Of a stretch of DNA of 64,000 nucleotides, positions 42,617 through 50,216 are shown piece by piece. A program made the translations under genes and the position numbers. Under the pieces are notes generated by a model that was not told the DNA's origin, did no database searches, and was given only the letters and a program-made list of their open reading frames with translations. Source of the stretch: UBA6107 sp964459385. GTDB taxonomy: Bacteria > Chloroflexota > Anaerolineae > Anaerolineales > Anaerolineaceae. The DNA is taken from positions 124,001-188,000 of the forward strand of contig CAYWLG010000001.1 of NCBI GenBank assembly GCA_964459385.1, in the 5' to 3' direction. The first letter of the stretch is position 1, and each line of letters starts with the position of its first letter.

Positions 42617-44149
42617 CTAGAACCCCTTGTCCAACTCGCGCAGCGGATCGTGGCCGGGCACGACCAACGCCGGGCCGCTGCTGAAAGACCAATCCTGCCG
42701 GTCAAGCAGGGCAGCCAGCGCGGACGAGAAGACCCAGTCATCGTGCAGCAGTTCACCGCTGGCGGGGTCACGGCTGCCGTCGGGCACGCTCCACTTGAGG
42801 CGCTGTTCGGGGCCGGGCAGCACCTCGAACTGACAGGCTGCCAACTGGGCGAAGAATTCGCGCTGCCAGGCGGCCTGCTCACCGGGCATGTCGGGCGGGT
42901 AGAGGCTCTCCTGCCAGCGCTGCGCATCCACCAGGCCGAGAAAATCCCAGCCCAGGCGCGACTTTGAGGCGGTGTTGAAGGTGAAGGGGGTCACCCGGCC
43001 GGGCAGCTCTTTTTCGAGCAGCGAGGCCAGCCCGGCCCCCACCCCGGTGGCATCGATCACCAGGGCCTCTGCCCGCCATTCGAGCGCCAGTGCACGGATT
43101 AGCGGCAGCAGTTCTGCGGTGCTTTTGCTGATCCACTGGCGGCGCAGGCGGGGGCGGTAAAGCGGCAGGGGGCTTTCTTCGCTCTTGCACACCTCCACCA
43201 GGGTCAGGGCGGTGGCGTCGCGCCCCGGGTTGGCCAGGGCCAGCGCACCGTCGCTGCCGCGCACCCCTTCATCCGCCCCGGCCACATCCAGCAGGATCGC
43301 ATAGCGTTTGCCGGACTGTGGCTCCCCGCCGGGGAGCGGCGCCCGGCCTTGCATGCGTGCCAGCCGTTCGGGCGGGAAGAGCCCGCCCAGCCCGTCTATC
43401 TCTTCTGAGTAATACTGCGTGCGCACCAGGGGGTGAGCGCGCCCCAGTCGGGCAATGACGTCGGCCACCGAAGCCTTGTAAGCGGGCAGTTCGGCCGCCA
43501 CATCGTCGGCGGTTAGGCGAAAGACACGTTTCTTGCCGTCGCGTTTTTCAGCGGCGCTGGCGGCGCGCAGTTCGCGTCCCAGCAGCGAAGAACTGGTCCA
43601 GACGGTGCCCCAGAACACGCGCGTGGCGTGGGTGGAGGCCGTCATGGGGGCGATGTCTTTGTCGAATTTATCCGGCTGTACATCCTGCGCTTCGTCCACC
43701 TCCAGCAGCAGCGAGGCGGTGGCCCCGACGATGTTGCTCTCAGGGGCTCCCGAAAGAAAATGGATGCGCGCCTGTTCCACCCGGTAGATGTTGCCGGCTT
43801 CTTTCTTCCAGGCATGCGAGAGGTAGAGGTTCTTCTTGAGGGTGCGCTCGAGGCGCCGCATGGCGGTGCGGGCCTGCGGGTCGAGGGTGGGGCTCACCTT
43901 GACGATCTCGGCCGGTGTGTCGCAGAACAGCGCCAGCAGGTAGGTTTCGATCTGCGCCTGCAGCTCGTTCTTGCCCGATTGGCGCGGGAACATGACCACA
44001 AAGCTCAGCCCACGCTGTTCGAGCACCGATTCACACACGGCTTCGCACACCCCACGCTGATAGCGGCGCAGGCGGATGGCGCTGGTGTGGCGCATGAAGA
44101 GCGAGGGCTCCTGCAGGGCGTGTTTGGTGGCGCGGATCAGATCGGTCAT
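42617..44149 (-). CDS. Phage-like terminase large subunit
   Basis: This 510-residue DNA-packaging motor has the ATPase N-terminal half with Walker A-like FPRQSGKNE (54-62) and Walker B LLLEVDEAQD (147-156) with catalytic E153. The RNase H-like nuclease half has Asp-bearing strands AILLDVAGADEG and ALVIDATGVG. GAGGAGAA precedes the ATG. The 49-residue gene upstream overlaps by 4 bases. All key residues appear intact. Confidence 0.92.
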   Translation of the reverse strand: MTDLIRATKHALQEPSLFMRHTSAIRLRRYQRGVCEAVCESVLEQRGLSFVVMFPRQSGKNELQAQIETYLLALFCDTPAEIVKVSPTLDPQARTAMRRLERTLKKNLYLSHAWKKEAGNIYRVEQARIHFLSGAPESNIVGATASLLLEVDEAQDVQPDKFDKDIAPMTASTHATRVFWGTVWTSSSLLGRELRAASAAEKRDGKKRVFRLTADDVAAELPAYKASVADVIARLGRAHPLVRTQYYSEEIDGLGGLFPPERLARMQGRAPLPGGEPQSGKRYAILLDVAGADEGVRGSDGALALANPGRDATALTLVEVCKSEESPLPLYRPRLRRQWISKSTAELLPLIRALALEWRAEALVIDATGVGAGLASLLEKELPGRVTPFTFNTASKSRLGWDFLGLVDAQRWQESLYPPDMPGEQAAWQREFFAQLAACQFEVLPGPEQRLKWSVPDGSRDPASGELLHDDWVFSSALAALLDRQDWSFSSGPALVVPGHDPLRELDKGF

Positions 44150-44295
44150 TTCTCCTCAGGTTTGTTTCGAGCGGCGGGTTTGGGAGCGGACTGGGCCGCG
44201 GTCCGTGCGGCGCGCTGCTGCTGGCGCACCTGTTCGCGCAGGCTGCGCAGAGCGGCCAGTTCGGCCGGGCTCAGCTTGTTGGGCACCTGGTTCAT
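44146..44295 (-). CDS. Tiny cassette protein
   Basis: This 49-residue helical protein is rich in Ala, Arg and Gln (ELAALRSLREQVRQQQRAAR) and probably binds nucleic acid or protein. It overlaps the genes on both sides by 4 bases each, which supports translation. The function is unknown; a terminase accessory peptide is one guess. A longer reading from further upstream is possible but would run into the preceding gene. Confidence 0.5.
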   Translation of the reverse strand: MNQVPNKLSPAELAALRSLREQVRQQQRAARTAAQSAPKPAARNKPEEK

Positions 44296-44621
44296 GCGGC
44301 CAGCCCTTTCCCGGTGGCGTCTGACCCGCCGCTGCGCAGTTGTTCTTTGAGCGCGTGCAGCTCGGGCCATTCTTTTTCCAGCTCGCTCAACGCCTGGCGC
44401 AGGGCAGAGAGCGGATCGGCGTCCTGATCTTCCAGACGCAGCATCTCGTGACGGGCTTTCAGCACCGTGATCAGCTTGGGCATGGCATTGGCCACCGTTT
44501 CCAGCGCATCCAGGGTTTGGCGCAGGTCCACGCGCTGAGTTTTGGCTGCCTCGGCGATCAGCTCGCGCAACGTTTTGATCTCGTCACTGACGTCTTCCAT
44601 GTTTTCCTGTGGGTCGGGCAT
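44292..44621 (-). CDS. Terminase small subunit-like / first cassette gene
   Basis: This 109-residue acidic, helical protein (EIKTLRELIAEAAKTQRVDL, LSALRQALSELEKEWPELHALK) stands just before TerL in the transcription direction, the usual place of a small terminase. No HTH is obvious, so the call rests on position and size. GGAGGGAAA precedes the ATG. The region before it carries two matched dyads that may be operators. Confidence 0.5.
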   Translation of the reverse strand: MPDPQENMEDVSDEIKTLRELIAEAAKTQRVDLRQTLDALETVANAMPKLITVLKARHEMLRLEDQDADPLSALRQALSELEKEWPELHALKEQLRSGGSDATGKGLAA

Positions 44622-44690
44622 TTTCCCTCCTTGAATAGAAATATTGTTCTAATTACAGAGAAAATAATGCCACTTTTGGGGCTAAAAAAC

Positions 44691-44743
44691 AACTTGCCAA
44701 ATCGGCAAGTTTTAAGCGCAAAAGTTGCCGTTTTGGCAACTTT
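44691..44743 (-). promoter_or_regulatory. Two TTGCC-N5-GGCAA dyads upstream of the cassette
   Basis: AACTTGCC-N5-GGCAAGTT (44691-44711) and AAAGTTGCC-N5-GGCAACTTT (44721-44743) share the core TTGCC-N5-GGCAA. Their centres are 31 bases apart, close to three helical turns. They lie 70-120 bases before the first cassette gene, and no long T-run follows either. Operators for a repressor encoded elsewhere are the likely role; weak terminators are the alternative. Confidence 0.55.
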
Positions 44744-44810
44744 TAAGGCCTTTAATCAGGTAGTGTTTTGAGGGGATTTTTGTATAAGGTTTGTATATCA
44801 TCGATATAGG

Positions 44811-45327
44811 CGTATCGCGATACGTCCCCAACCCGGTGGGGTAAAACGATTCAACAACGGTTCCGTGTAGGGGCAAGGCATGCCTTGCCCCTACAAAGAA
44901 ATCGGAGAATTCCCAAAATGGACGGTCTTTTTAGGCATGGATGTGGAAATGTTTGTGCAGATCGTAACCCGGGTATGCACCGGTGGGGTAAAACGACCCA
45001 ACGATGGACGTGTGGGGGGGGAAATTCATGCCTTGCCCACGACGAAGAAATCGGAGAATTCCCAAAATGGAGGGACTTTTAGGCGTGGGTGTGGAATAGG
45101 GAATGTTTGTGCAGATCGTAACCCGGACATGCACCGGTTGATTAAAATGACCCAACGATGGCCGCCCGTAGGGGCAATTCATGAATTGCCCCCAACGAAG
45201 AAATCAGAGAATTTCCAAAATGGAGGTCTTTTTAGGCGTGGGTGAGGGACAGGCTATGGCCATACCCGGTTGATCCAAACGACCCAACGATGGACGCGTG
45301 TAGGGGCAAGGCATGCCTTGCCCCTAC
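44811..45327. repeat. Array of degenerate ~150-bp units with palindromes
   Basis: This stretch of about 520 bases has no gene. It holds a partial and then about three imperfect units. Each has a palindrome or its remnant (44867-44894 and 45300-45327 perfect family A; 45168-45193 with arm GTAGGGGCAATTCA; a decayed one near 45022-45040). Then follow AAGAAATC(G/A)GAGAATT(C/T)CC, TTTGTGCAGATCGTAACCCGG and GACCCAACGATGG. Its left end (44811-44828) has a remnant of the second palindrome family (CGTATCGCGATACG). Open frames across it are products of the repeats. Confidence 0.85.
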
Positions 45328-45384
45328 CAATAAAAATTATTCTATTACCGGGGGTGATTCAGAAACCGCGTTTGACGGCTGCGG

Positions 45385-47010
45385 TCAAATGTCCAGTTCG
45401 CCCTGTTTGGGGCCTTCTTTGTCCACCTTTTCGGCCTGTTTGAAGGCGGTGGCGCCGCGCGGCGTTTGCGGCAGTTTGACCTCGGCGCCGTTGAGCAGTT
45501 CTTCCACGCTCAAGATCTGGATGCGCGCGTAGTCTTTCTCCCACACCTCTGAATGATAGAAACCGGCGCTGGCCGCTTCGCTGACCATGTCGCGGCTGGG
45601 CGGTTCGAGGGTGATGTAGATGCCGATCTGCGCTTTTTCGCGTTCAAGCGTGCCTTTCAGGTCGCGGATGTGGGCGCTGTTGACATGTCCGCTCTTCACC
45701 TGCACCAGGGCACGGCCCACCCCGCCCTTGCGGTCATCCAAAAAATTGATGGCGCCGTCGATGCCGCGGTCGGCTCCCTTTTTGCCCACCTTGCTGCCCT
45801 CACTGCCCCCCAGCGGACGGGCTTCGATGAGCGAGAGCGCCCACCACTGAAACTGGTAGCGGTCTTCGCGCGCCAGTTGCTGCGCCCCGGCCAGGTCTTC
45901 GGGCTCGCCGACGATCTGATAATCCTTCTTGGGTTCCAGGCCGAACATGTCTTTCAGGCGGCTCTTGTGCATGGCGATGGCCAGATGGGTGATATCAATG
46001 CCGATCCACTGCCGCCCCAGCTTCTGCGCCGCCGCGATGCAGGTACCGCAGCCCGAGAAGGGATCGAGCACCACATCACCCGGGTTGGATGATATATTTA
46101 ATATGCGTTCAAGTAAGGCAATTGGTTTTTGCGTTGGGTAGCCTAACGCTTCATTTCCTGCAGCTTGTTGTATATCATCCCAAAGATTAGTGATTGTTCT
46201 TCCTTTGGAATCTTCCAAATATTTTTTGTATTGAGGAACCGCACCGGGTTTTAATTGCACAACAAGTCCGTCTTCGTAGGCTTTCTGCATGCGTTCTTTT
46301 GTCCAGCGCCAAACACGTTTTACTCCTAAAAATTCATACGTCAAATTAGGTCTGTCGTCATTAGGATTTAATAATGGGAGTAATCGGTATTTCCCGTTTT
46401 TATCTGAATACCTATAAGCTTTATCAACATACTCTGGGTCGTGTTCACCATAGGGTTGGTGATAAGTACAGGTATGTGATTTTGAATAGCGCAAAATTGT
46501 GTCTGTAGAGTTTGGTAAATTGATTGAAATTAAACTTTTTGGATTTGATCTCTTCCAGATGATTTCGTTACGATAATTATCTCCACCAAAGATCATATCC
46601 AGGATCATTTTCAAATAGTGGCTGGCGGTGGGGTCGCAGTGCAAGTAGAGCGAGCCGGTCGGTTTGAGCACGCGGTGCAGTTCCACCAGGCGCGCGGCCA
46701 TCATCACCAGATAGGCCATCATCTGGTTGGTGCCGATGAACTGGCGCAGGGCGCCGATCATGTTGGCCACGTTGAGGGGGGCGTGTTCGATCAGGTCCTG
46801 ATAGGTGCGTTCGGCCGTCTCGCCCCAGTGCCAGGCATCGTCAAAGGCGGTGATCTGCGCGTCGGAGCTGGCGCCGCTCTCGTCCTTGAAGAGCACGTTG
46901 TAAGAGCGGTTCGAGTTGAAGGGCGGGTCCAGATAGATCAGATCCACCGATTCGTCGGCGATGTGTTCGCGCAAGACCTTGAGATTGTCACCGTAATAAA
47001 GTGTGTTCAT
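45385..47010 (-). CDS. Type II-like DNA methyltransferase fused to Mrr-like nuclease domain
   Basis: This 541-residue protein is a beta-class adenine-N6 or cytosine-N4 methyltransferase. Motif IV is LIYLDPPFN (24-32) near the N-terminus and the SAM motif I is VVLDPFSGCGT (313-323) later. Between them (about 131-309) lies the target-recognition part. The C-terminal part (about 405-541) looks like a PD-(D/E)XK/Mrr domain: GADRGIDGAINF with its Asp and ALVQVKSG with the Q-x-K motif. One protein could therefore both modify and cut. The gene section for residues 131-309 is far more AT-rich than its flanks. No separate restriction subunit is adjacent. Confidence 0.88.
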   Translation of the reverse strand: MNTLYYGDNLKVLREHIADESVDLIYLDPPFNSNRSYNVLFKDESGASSDAQITAFDDAWHWGETAERTYQDLIEHAPLNVANMIGALRQFIGTNQMMAYLVMMAARLVELHRVLKPTGSLYLHCDPTASHYLKMILDMIFGGDNYRNEIIWKRSNPKSLISINLPNSTDTILRYSKSHTCTYHQPYGEHDPEYVDKAYRYSDKNGKYRLLPLLNPNDDRPNLTYEFLGVKRVWRWTKERMQKAYEDGLVVQLKPGAVPQYKKYLEDSKGRTITNLWDDIQQAAGNEALGYPTQKPIALLERILNISSNPGDVVLDPFSGCGTCIAAAQKLGRQWIGIDITHLAIAMHKSRLKDMFGLEPKKDYQIVGEPEDLAGAQQLAREDRYQFQWWALSLIEARPLGGSEGSKVGKKGADRGIDGAINFLDDRKGGVGRALVQVKSGHVNSAHIRDLKGTLEREKAQIGIYITLEPPSRDMVSEAASAGFYHSEVWEKDYARIQILSVEELLNGAEVKLPQTPRGATAFKQAEKVDKEGPKQGELDI

Positions 47011-47120
47011 GGCGTCCCCGTTAATATTGGATGGCTTAATTATGCACCAAAAAACGCTCTTTGGAGAATTGTTTTATCTGGCCGGGGTAATCCATGAATG
47101 CCCGGTTTTTGATGTTGGCA

Positions 47121-47684
47121 TCATCCGGCATGCTCCTCATCGGTCAGCCAGTGCAGGGGGTTCTCCAGAATGTATTTTTCGACCTGCAAATACTCCCTGT
47201 CGGTGCGCACGATGTGCTCATAATAATTCCGCAGCCACAGCGATGCCCCCGGCGTGCCGCGCAGCTCGTTGATGCGTTTGGTGGCGGCCCCTTTGAATCC
47301 GCGCACGATCGCGCCAACCGTACGGGATGGCGATCGAAGCCCCTTTGCATGGGCCGCGCAACCGTCTGGCTCTGGTAAGGGCGTATCGCGATACGCCCTT
47401 ACCGACTGGACGGATGGCTCTAAAATATGGAGGATGCCATGCACGTGATTCGGCATGATCACGAATGCGCCCAAACCCACCTCTGGTCGAAGGATCGCGG
47501 TCTTTTGCCATTCTTCCTCCACCACCCTGCCAAAGGCGTTCAACACCATCTCATCGTTCACGATCTCGCCGAAGAGACGGTCACGTCCCTGCGTGACCAG
47601 GGTGACGAAATAGGCGCCGGGCAGGGCATAATCGAAATCCGGCAGGCGGATGGAACGGCGATGCTTGACGGCCCCTTTCTCCAT
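47121..47684 (-). CDS. REP-associated tyrosine transposase-like (RAYT, Y1 HUH family)
   Basis: This 187-residue protein has the TnpA_REP/Y1 pattern: RRSIRLPDFDYALPGAYFVTLVTQGR, the HUH motif N79-H-V-H82 in FVIMPNHVHGIL, then LRGTPGASLWLRNYYEHIVR with the catalytic Tyr near 154-155 and KYILENP. Such enzymes move or copy palindromic REP elements. A perfect 28-bp palindrome lies inside the gene, in frame, coding for residues 95-103 in the variable stretch between the HUH motif and the tyrosine helix. The catalytic residues appear intact. The start ATG at 47684 has a weak SD. Confidence 0.88.
   Translation of the reverse strand: MEKGAVKHRRSIRLPDFDYALPGAYFVTLVTQGRDRLFGEIVNDEMVLNAFGRVVEEEWQKTAILRPEVGLGAFVIMPNHVHGILHILEPSVQSVRAYRDTPLPEPDGCAAHAKGLRSPSRTVGAIVRGFKGAATKRINELRGTPGASLWLRNYYEHIVRTDREYLQVEKYILENPLHWLTDEEHAG
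47375..47402. repeat. 28-bp palindrome, family B, inside the RAYT gene
   Basis: A perfect palindrome with arm GTAAGGGCGTATCG and centre CGCG. Its middle part recurs as a decayed copy at 44811-44828. It has the same length and GTA...TAC ends as the family A palindromes. Confidence 0.88.
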
Positions 47685-47689
47685 TCAGG

Positions 47690-48235
47690 CTACTTCAACT
47701 GTGTCACATTGGCCGCCGTCTGCCAGTCTTGATAATTCAGGTCGCCAAAGGCCACCGAGACACACTGCTCGAAGGTGGTCAGCGAGGTGAACTCATAACG
47801 CTCATCCACCGAGGTGGTGACGATGCGGATCGAGGGCTGATCGACCCCGGTATAGGCCTTGATCTGGTCGGCCATCGTGTTGCTGCAAAACCCTGAAAGC
47901 TGCTTGACGATGGCAAAGGCCACCTCGGGCTGATTCTCGGCCGCATGCCATTCGGTTTGCAGGTCGATCTCGATCACCTCCCCATCCAGCTTGACCCAGT
48001 GCACCACCCGCACGCCATCCACCCCCGTGATCAGATTATTGATGGTCTGTTCCAGCGTGAACCACATGGCGAACTGATCGGTCGCTTCAGGCGTGGCCGT
48101 AGCCACCGGAACGGGTGTGGCGGTCGGCGCCGCGGCCGTCTGCGTTTGGTCAATCGACTGCTGGATCTCTTCCGGGCTGGGGATGCAGGCGGTCAGCAGC
48201 AGGGGGATAAGCAACACAATGGCGAACTTCTTCAT
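47690..48235 (-). CDS. Hypothetical lipoprotein
   Basis: This 181-residue lipoprotein has a short signal peptide ending in LLLTAC (Cys at about 16), followed by a Pro/Thr/Ala linker (about 35-55) and a globular domain with four Cys. WVKLDGEVIEIDLQTEW and SIRIVTTSVDERYEF are characteristic. I do not recognise a family. GGAGG stands 7 bases before the ATG. The RAYT gene follows after 5 bases, so it may be read into. Confidence 0.75.
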   Translation of the reverse strand: MKKFAIVLLIPLLLTACIPSPEEIQQSIDQTQTAAAPTATPVPVATATPEATDQFAMWFTLEQTINNLITGVDGVRVVHWVKLDGEVIEIDLQTEWHAAENQPEVAFAIVKQLSGFCSNTMADQIKAYTGVDQPSIRIVTTSVDERYEFTSLTTFEQCVSVAFGDLNYQDWQTAANVTQLK

Positions 48236-48320
48236 GAATTCCCTCCGATAGGAATGAGCGAACCAACATGGATAAACTTCCAGAGGAAGCATTTTTCTTC
48301 CCGTTTTCAACCCTTGAGGG

Positions 48321-49334
48321 CTACAAGCTGACATAGACCTTGCGCCTGTCAAGCGCCCAGGCCACCGCGCTCAATGCGGCCAACAGCACAAAGGCCTCCA
48401 CCAACACCAGCCACAGAGGCGCCTGCGCATAAAGGGCGGCCTGGCCGGGCAGCACCACCAACCCCAGCAGCAACAAATGCAGCAGGTAAAGCAGCAGCGG
48501 GTTGCGCCCCCACGATTCCAGCCAGCGGCAACGCAGGTGAAACTGTTCGACCAAGATCTGACAGGCCGAAAAGAGCAGGCCGCTCAGTCCCAGCGAGAGC
48601 AGCACATAGGTGGCAGAAACGCGATTTTTGCTGATCACAAAAAGCCCGCTCAACAGCAGGCCTGCCAGCGCGCTCAAGAGGGCCGCCCCGCGCAGCCTGC
48701 GCTCGCCATCCCGGCTGAAGAAGCTGTCCGCCAGAACGGTTGCCAGCACCAGCATGCCCGACCAACTGATGGCTCCCAGCAGCCCGCCGTGTGGATCAGC
48801 AAGCACCCGGTTCAGCCAAAAGGCATCCAGCAGATACTGGTACAGTGCCAGAATCGCCAGCCCGATCAAAAAGCGTGCCAAGGCGGGCAGATGCAGCAGG
48901 GGCAGGGTCACCAGCCCGGCTACACCGATGGCCTGCAAGACGCCCCAGTTGACGGTTTGTCCGTCCACCCCCAGCAGCACCTCACCGGCGCTGAAAAGCG
49001 CCCCCATGCCCAGCAGCGCGGCGAAACGCACCACAAAATGCTGATAGGTCTTGCCGGCGCCATCCCGTTTCAGCCGATGCCGAAAGGAGCGCCCGTAGGT
49101 GAGCCCGATGGCGAAGATGAACATCGGCGCCACCAGATCGATCACCGTGAAGCCGGCGTCTTTGGCGTGCTTGAGCCACGGGCTGATCCAGGCCACCCCG
49201 CCCAGATAATTGGCCAGCACCATGCCCAGAATGGCCAACCCGCGAAAGAGGTCAATGGATGAAAGGCGGGATGATTTCTTTTCGTTTACCTGCATAGGTT
49301 CGTTCAAAAACAGTTCCTTCTCTGCCCGGGTCAT
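48321..49334 (-). CDS. NagX/HGSNAT-like membrane acyltransferase (DUF1624/DUF5009 type)
   Basis: This 337-residue protein has about ten spans. The N-terminal signature RLSSIDLFRGLAILGMVLANYLGG and then DLVAPMFIFAIGLTYGRSFRHR is that of the heparan-alpha-glucosaminide acetyltransferase/NagX family, which moves acyl groups across the membrane onto sugars. A later SWGRNPLLLYLLHLLLLG carries the other conserved His region. It overlaps the DUF3307-like gene by 4 bases but differs in base composition. Confidence 0.85.
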   Translation of the reverse strand: MTRAEKELFLNEPMQVNEKKSSRLSSIDLFRGLAILGMVLANYLGGVAWISPWLKHAKDAGFTVIDLVAPMFIFAIGLTYGRSFRHRLKRDGAGKTYQHFVVRFAALLGMGALFSAGEVLLGVDGQTVNWGVLQAIGVAGLVTLPLLHLPALARFLIGLAILALYQYLLDAFWLNRVLADPHGGLLGAISWSGMLVLATVLADSFFSRDGERRLRGAALLSALAGLLLSGLFVISKNRVSATYVLLSLGLSGLLFSACQILVEQFHLRCRWLESWGRNPLLLYLLHLLLLGLVVLPGQAALYAQAPLWLVLVEAFVLLAALSAVAWALDRRKVYVSL

Positions 49335-50206
49335 CCGATCAACCAGCGCACAGCCATCCCCACCAGAATGGCATAGATGAAACTAGAGAATGTACCGATG
49401 ATGATGTACTCGGCCTGCATACGGTTTTCACTATCTTTAAACTCGCCAAAGCGGAAGATCGATTTGGCGGCGACCAAAAAACCGATAGCCGCGAATTGAT
49501 TGGCCAGCAAAAAAAGGAAGATCAGCAGTCTTTCCAAATACCCGATCACCCGACCGCCGTCCTCGAGCCCGGAGGAGTTCGGCGCAGGCTGTGCGGATAT
49601 TTCCACTTTCTCTGTTTCGGGCGTAACGCCTAAAATCTGTTCACTGATCTTCTGTAAAAGGCCTTTTCGCGTGCCGACCGTTTGGGGTGTCTTCGGCTTT
49701 ATTTCTTGATACTTTGTAATCTGCGCCTGGAACGGAGCCATAAAAGCGCCGATGAGCCTTCCGCCAAGTGGTAGTAGCAAAATGCCTGCTAGAAGCAAAA
49801 CCAGCAAGACGTGACTGATGGCTGGGTAGGGACTCCACCAAAAAGACATACCGTACCCTAGACTGTATATAGTTATGAACAACAATAATCGCAGGGATAT
49901 AAAAGCACATTGGGCTGTAATTTTTAAAGGCAGGTAATTATCTTGATTTTTTCGTCGAAGGATATACCCTATCAATGCGTGGACCGTGAATACCGTAATT
50001 GGCAGCCACCAGAATGACCAGACAGCTACTAGTATGTATACAGTCCCAGCATGAAAGGCTGCGGAAACCAGCGGCCAAAACCAAGCATCTCTTAGTAGAT
50101 TTTGTTTGTTCTTCTGTGGTTTCTTTGCTATGGCATTAAGAGCCCATTCAACTAGTATGTACACCAAGACTAATGCAATGAAAAGTTGCAACCACATTGA
50201 CCTCAT
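49331..50206 (-). CDS. DUF3307-like membrane protein
   Basis: This 291-residue protein has several spans in the N-terminal half (including HAGTVYILVAVWSFWWLPITVFTVHALIGYI with two His). A soluble linker (about 160-220) is followed by two C-terminal spans with YLERLLIFLFLLANQFAAIGFLVAAKSIFRFGE, the part most typical of DUF3307 proteins. The gene upstream encodes a SatD family protein, a known frequent partner. Function is unknown; the original Streptococcus sat locus is tied to acid tolerance and secretion. Its first half is AT-rich, unlike the last third. Confidence 0.72.
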   Translation of the reverse strand: MRSMWLQLFIALVLVYILVEWALNAIAKKPQKNKQNLLRDAWFWPLVSAAFHAGTVYILVAVWSFWWLPITVFTVHALIGYILRRKNQDNYLPLKITAQCAFISLRLLLFITIYSLGYGMSFWWSPYPAISHVLLVLLLAGILLLPLGGRLIGAFMAPFQAQITKYQEIKPKTPQTVGTRKGLLQKISEQILGVTPETEKVEISAQPAPNSSGLEDGGRVIGYLERLLIFLFLLANQFAAIGFLVAAKSIFRFGEFKDSENRMQAEYIIIGTFSSFIYAILVGMAVRWLIG

Positions 50207-50216
50207 AGTACCTCTT

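Noticed and set aside
35413..44743. Complete prophage
   Set aside because: No integrase, replication, tail tube, tape measure or att repeats were found in the window; reported as a capsid cassette instead.
44880..45245. Open frame of about 121 codons through the repeat array, with a second overlapping frame
   Set aside because: It follows the palindromic units and repeats its own words (VGAIHELPP, EIGEFPKW type). It has no ribosome site and no family. It is a by-product of the repeats.
44811..45327. Possible CRISPR array
   Set aside because: Units are about 150 bp, imperfect and without uniform short repeats and spacers; no cas genes are near.
47690..48235. Cargo of the RAYT element
   Set aside because: The lipoprotein gene has its own ribosome site and resembles chromosomal lipoproteins of the window; nothing ties it to mobilisation.
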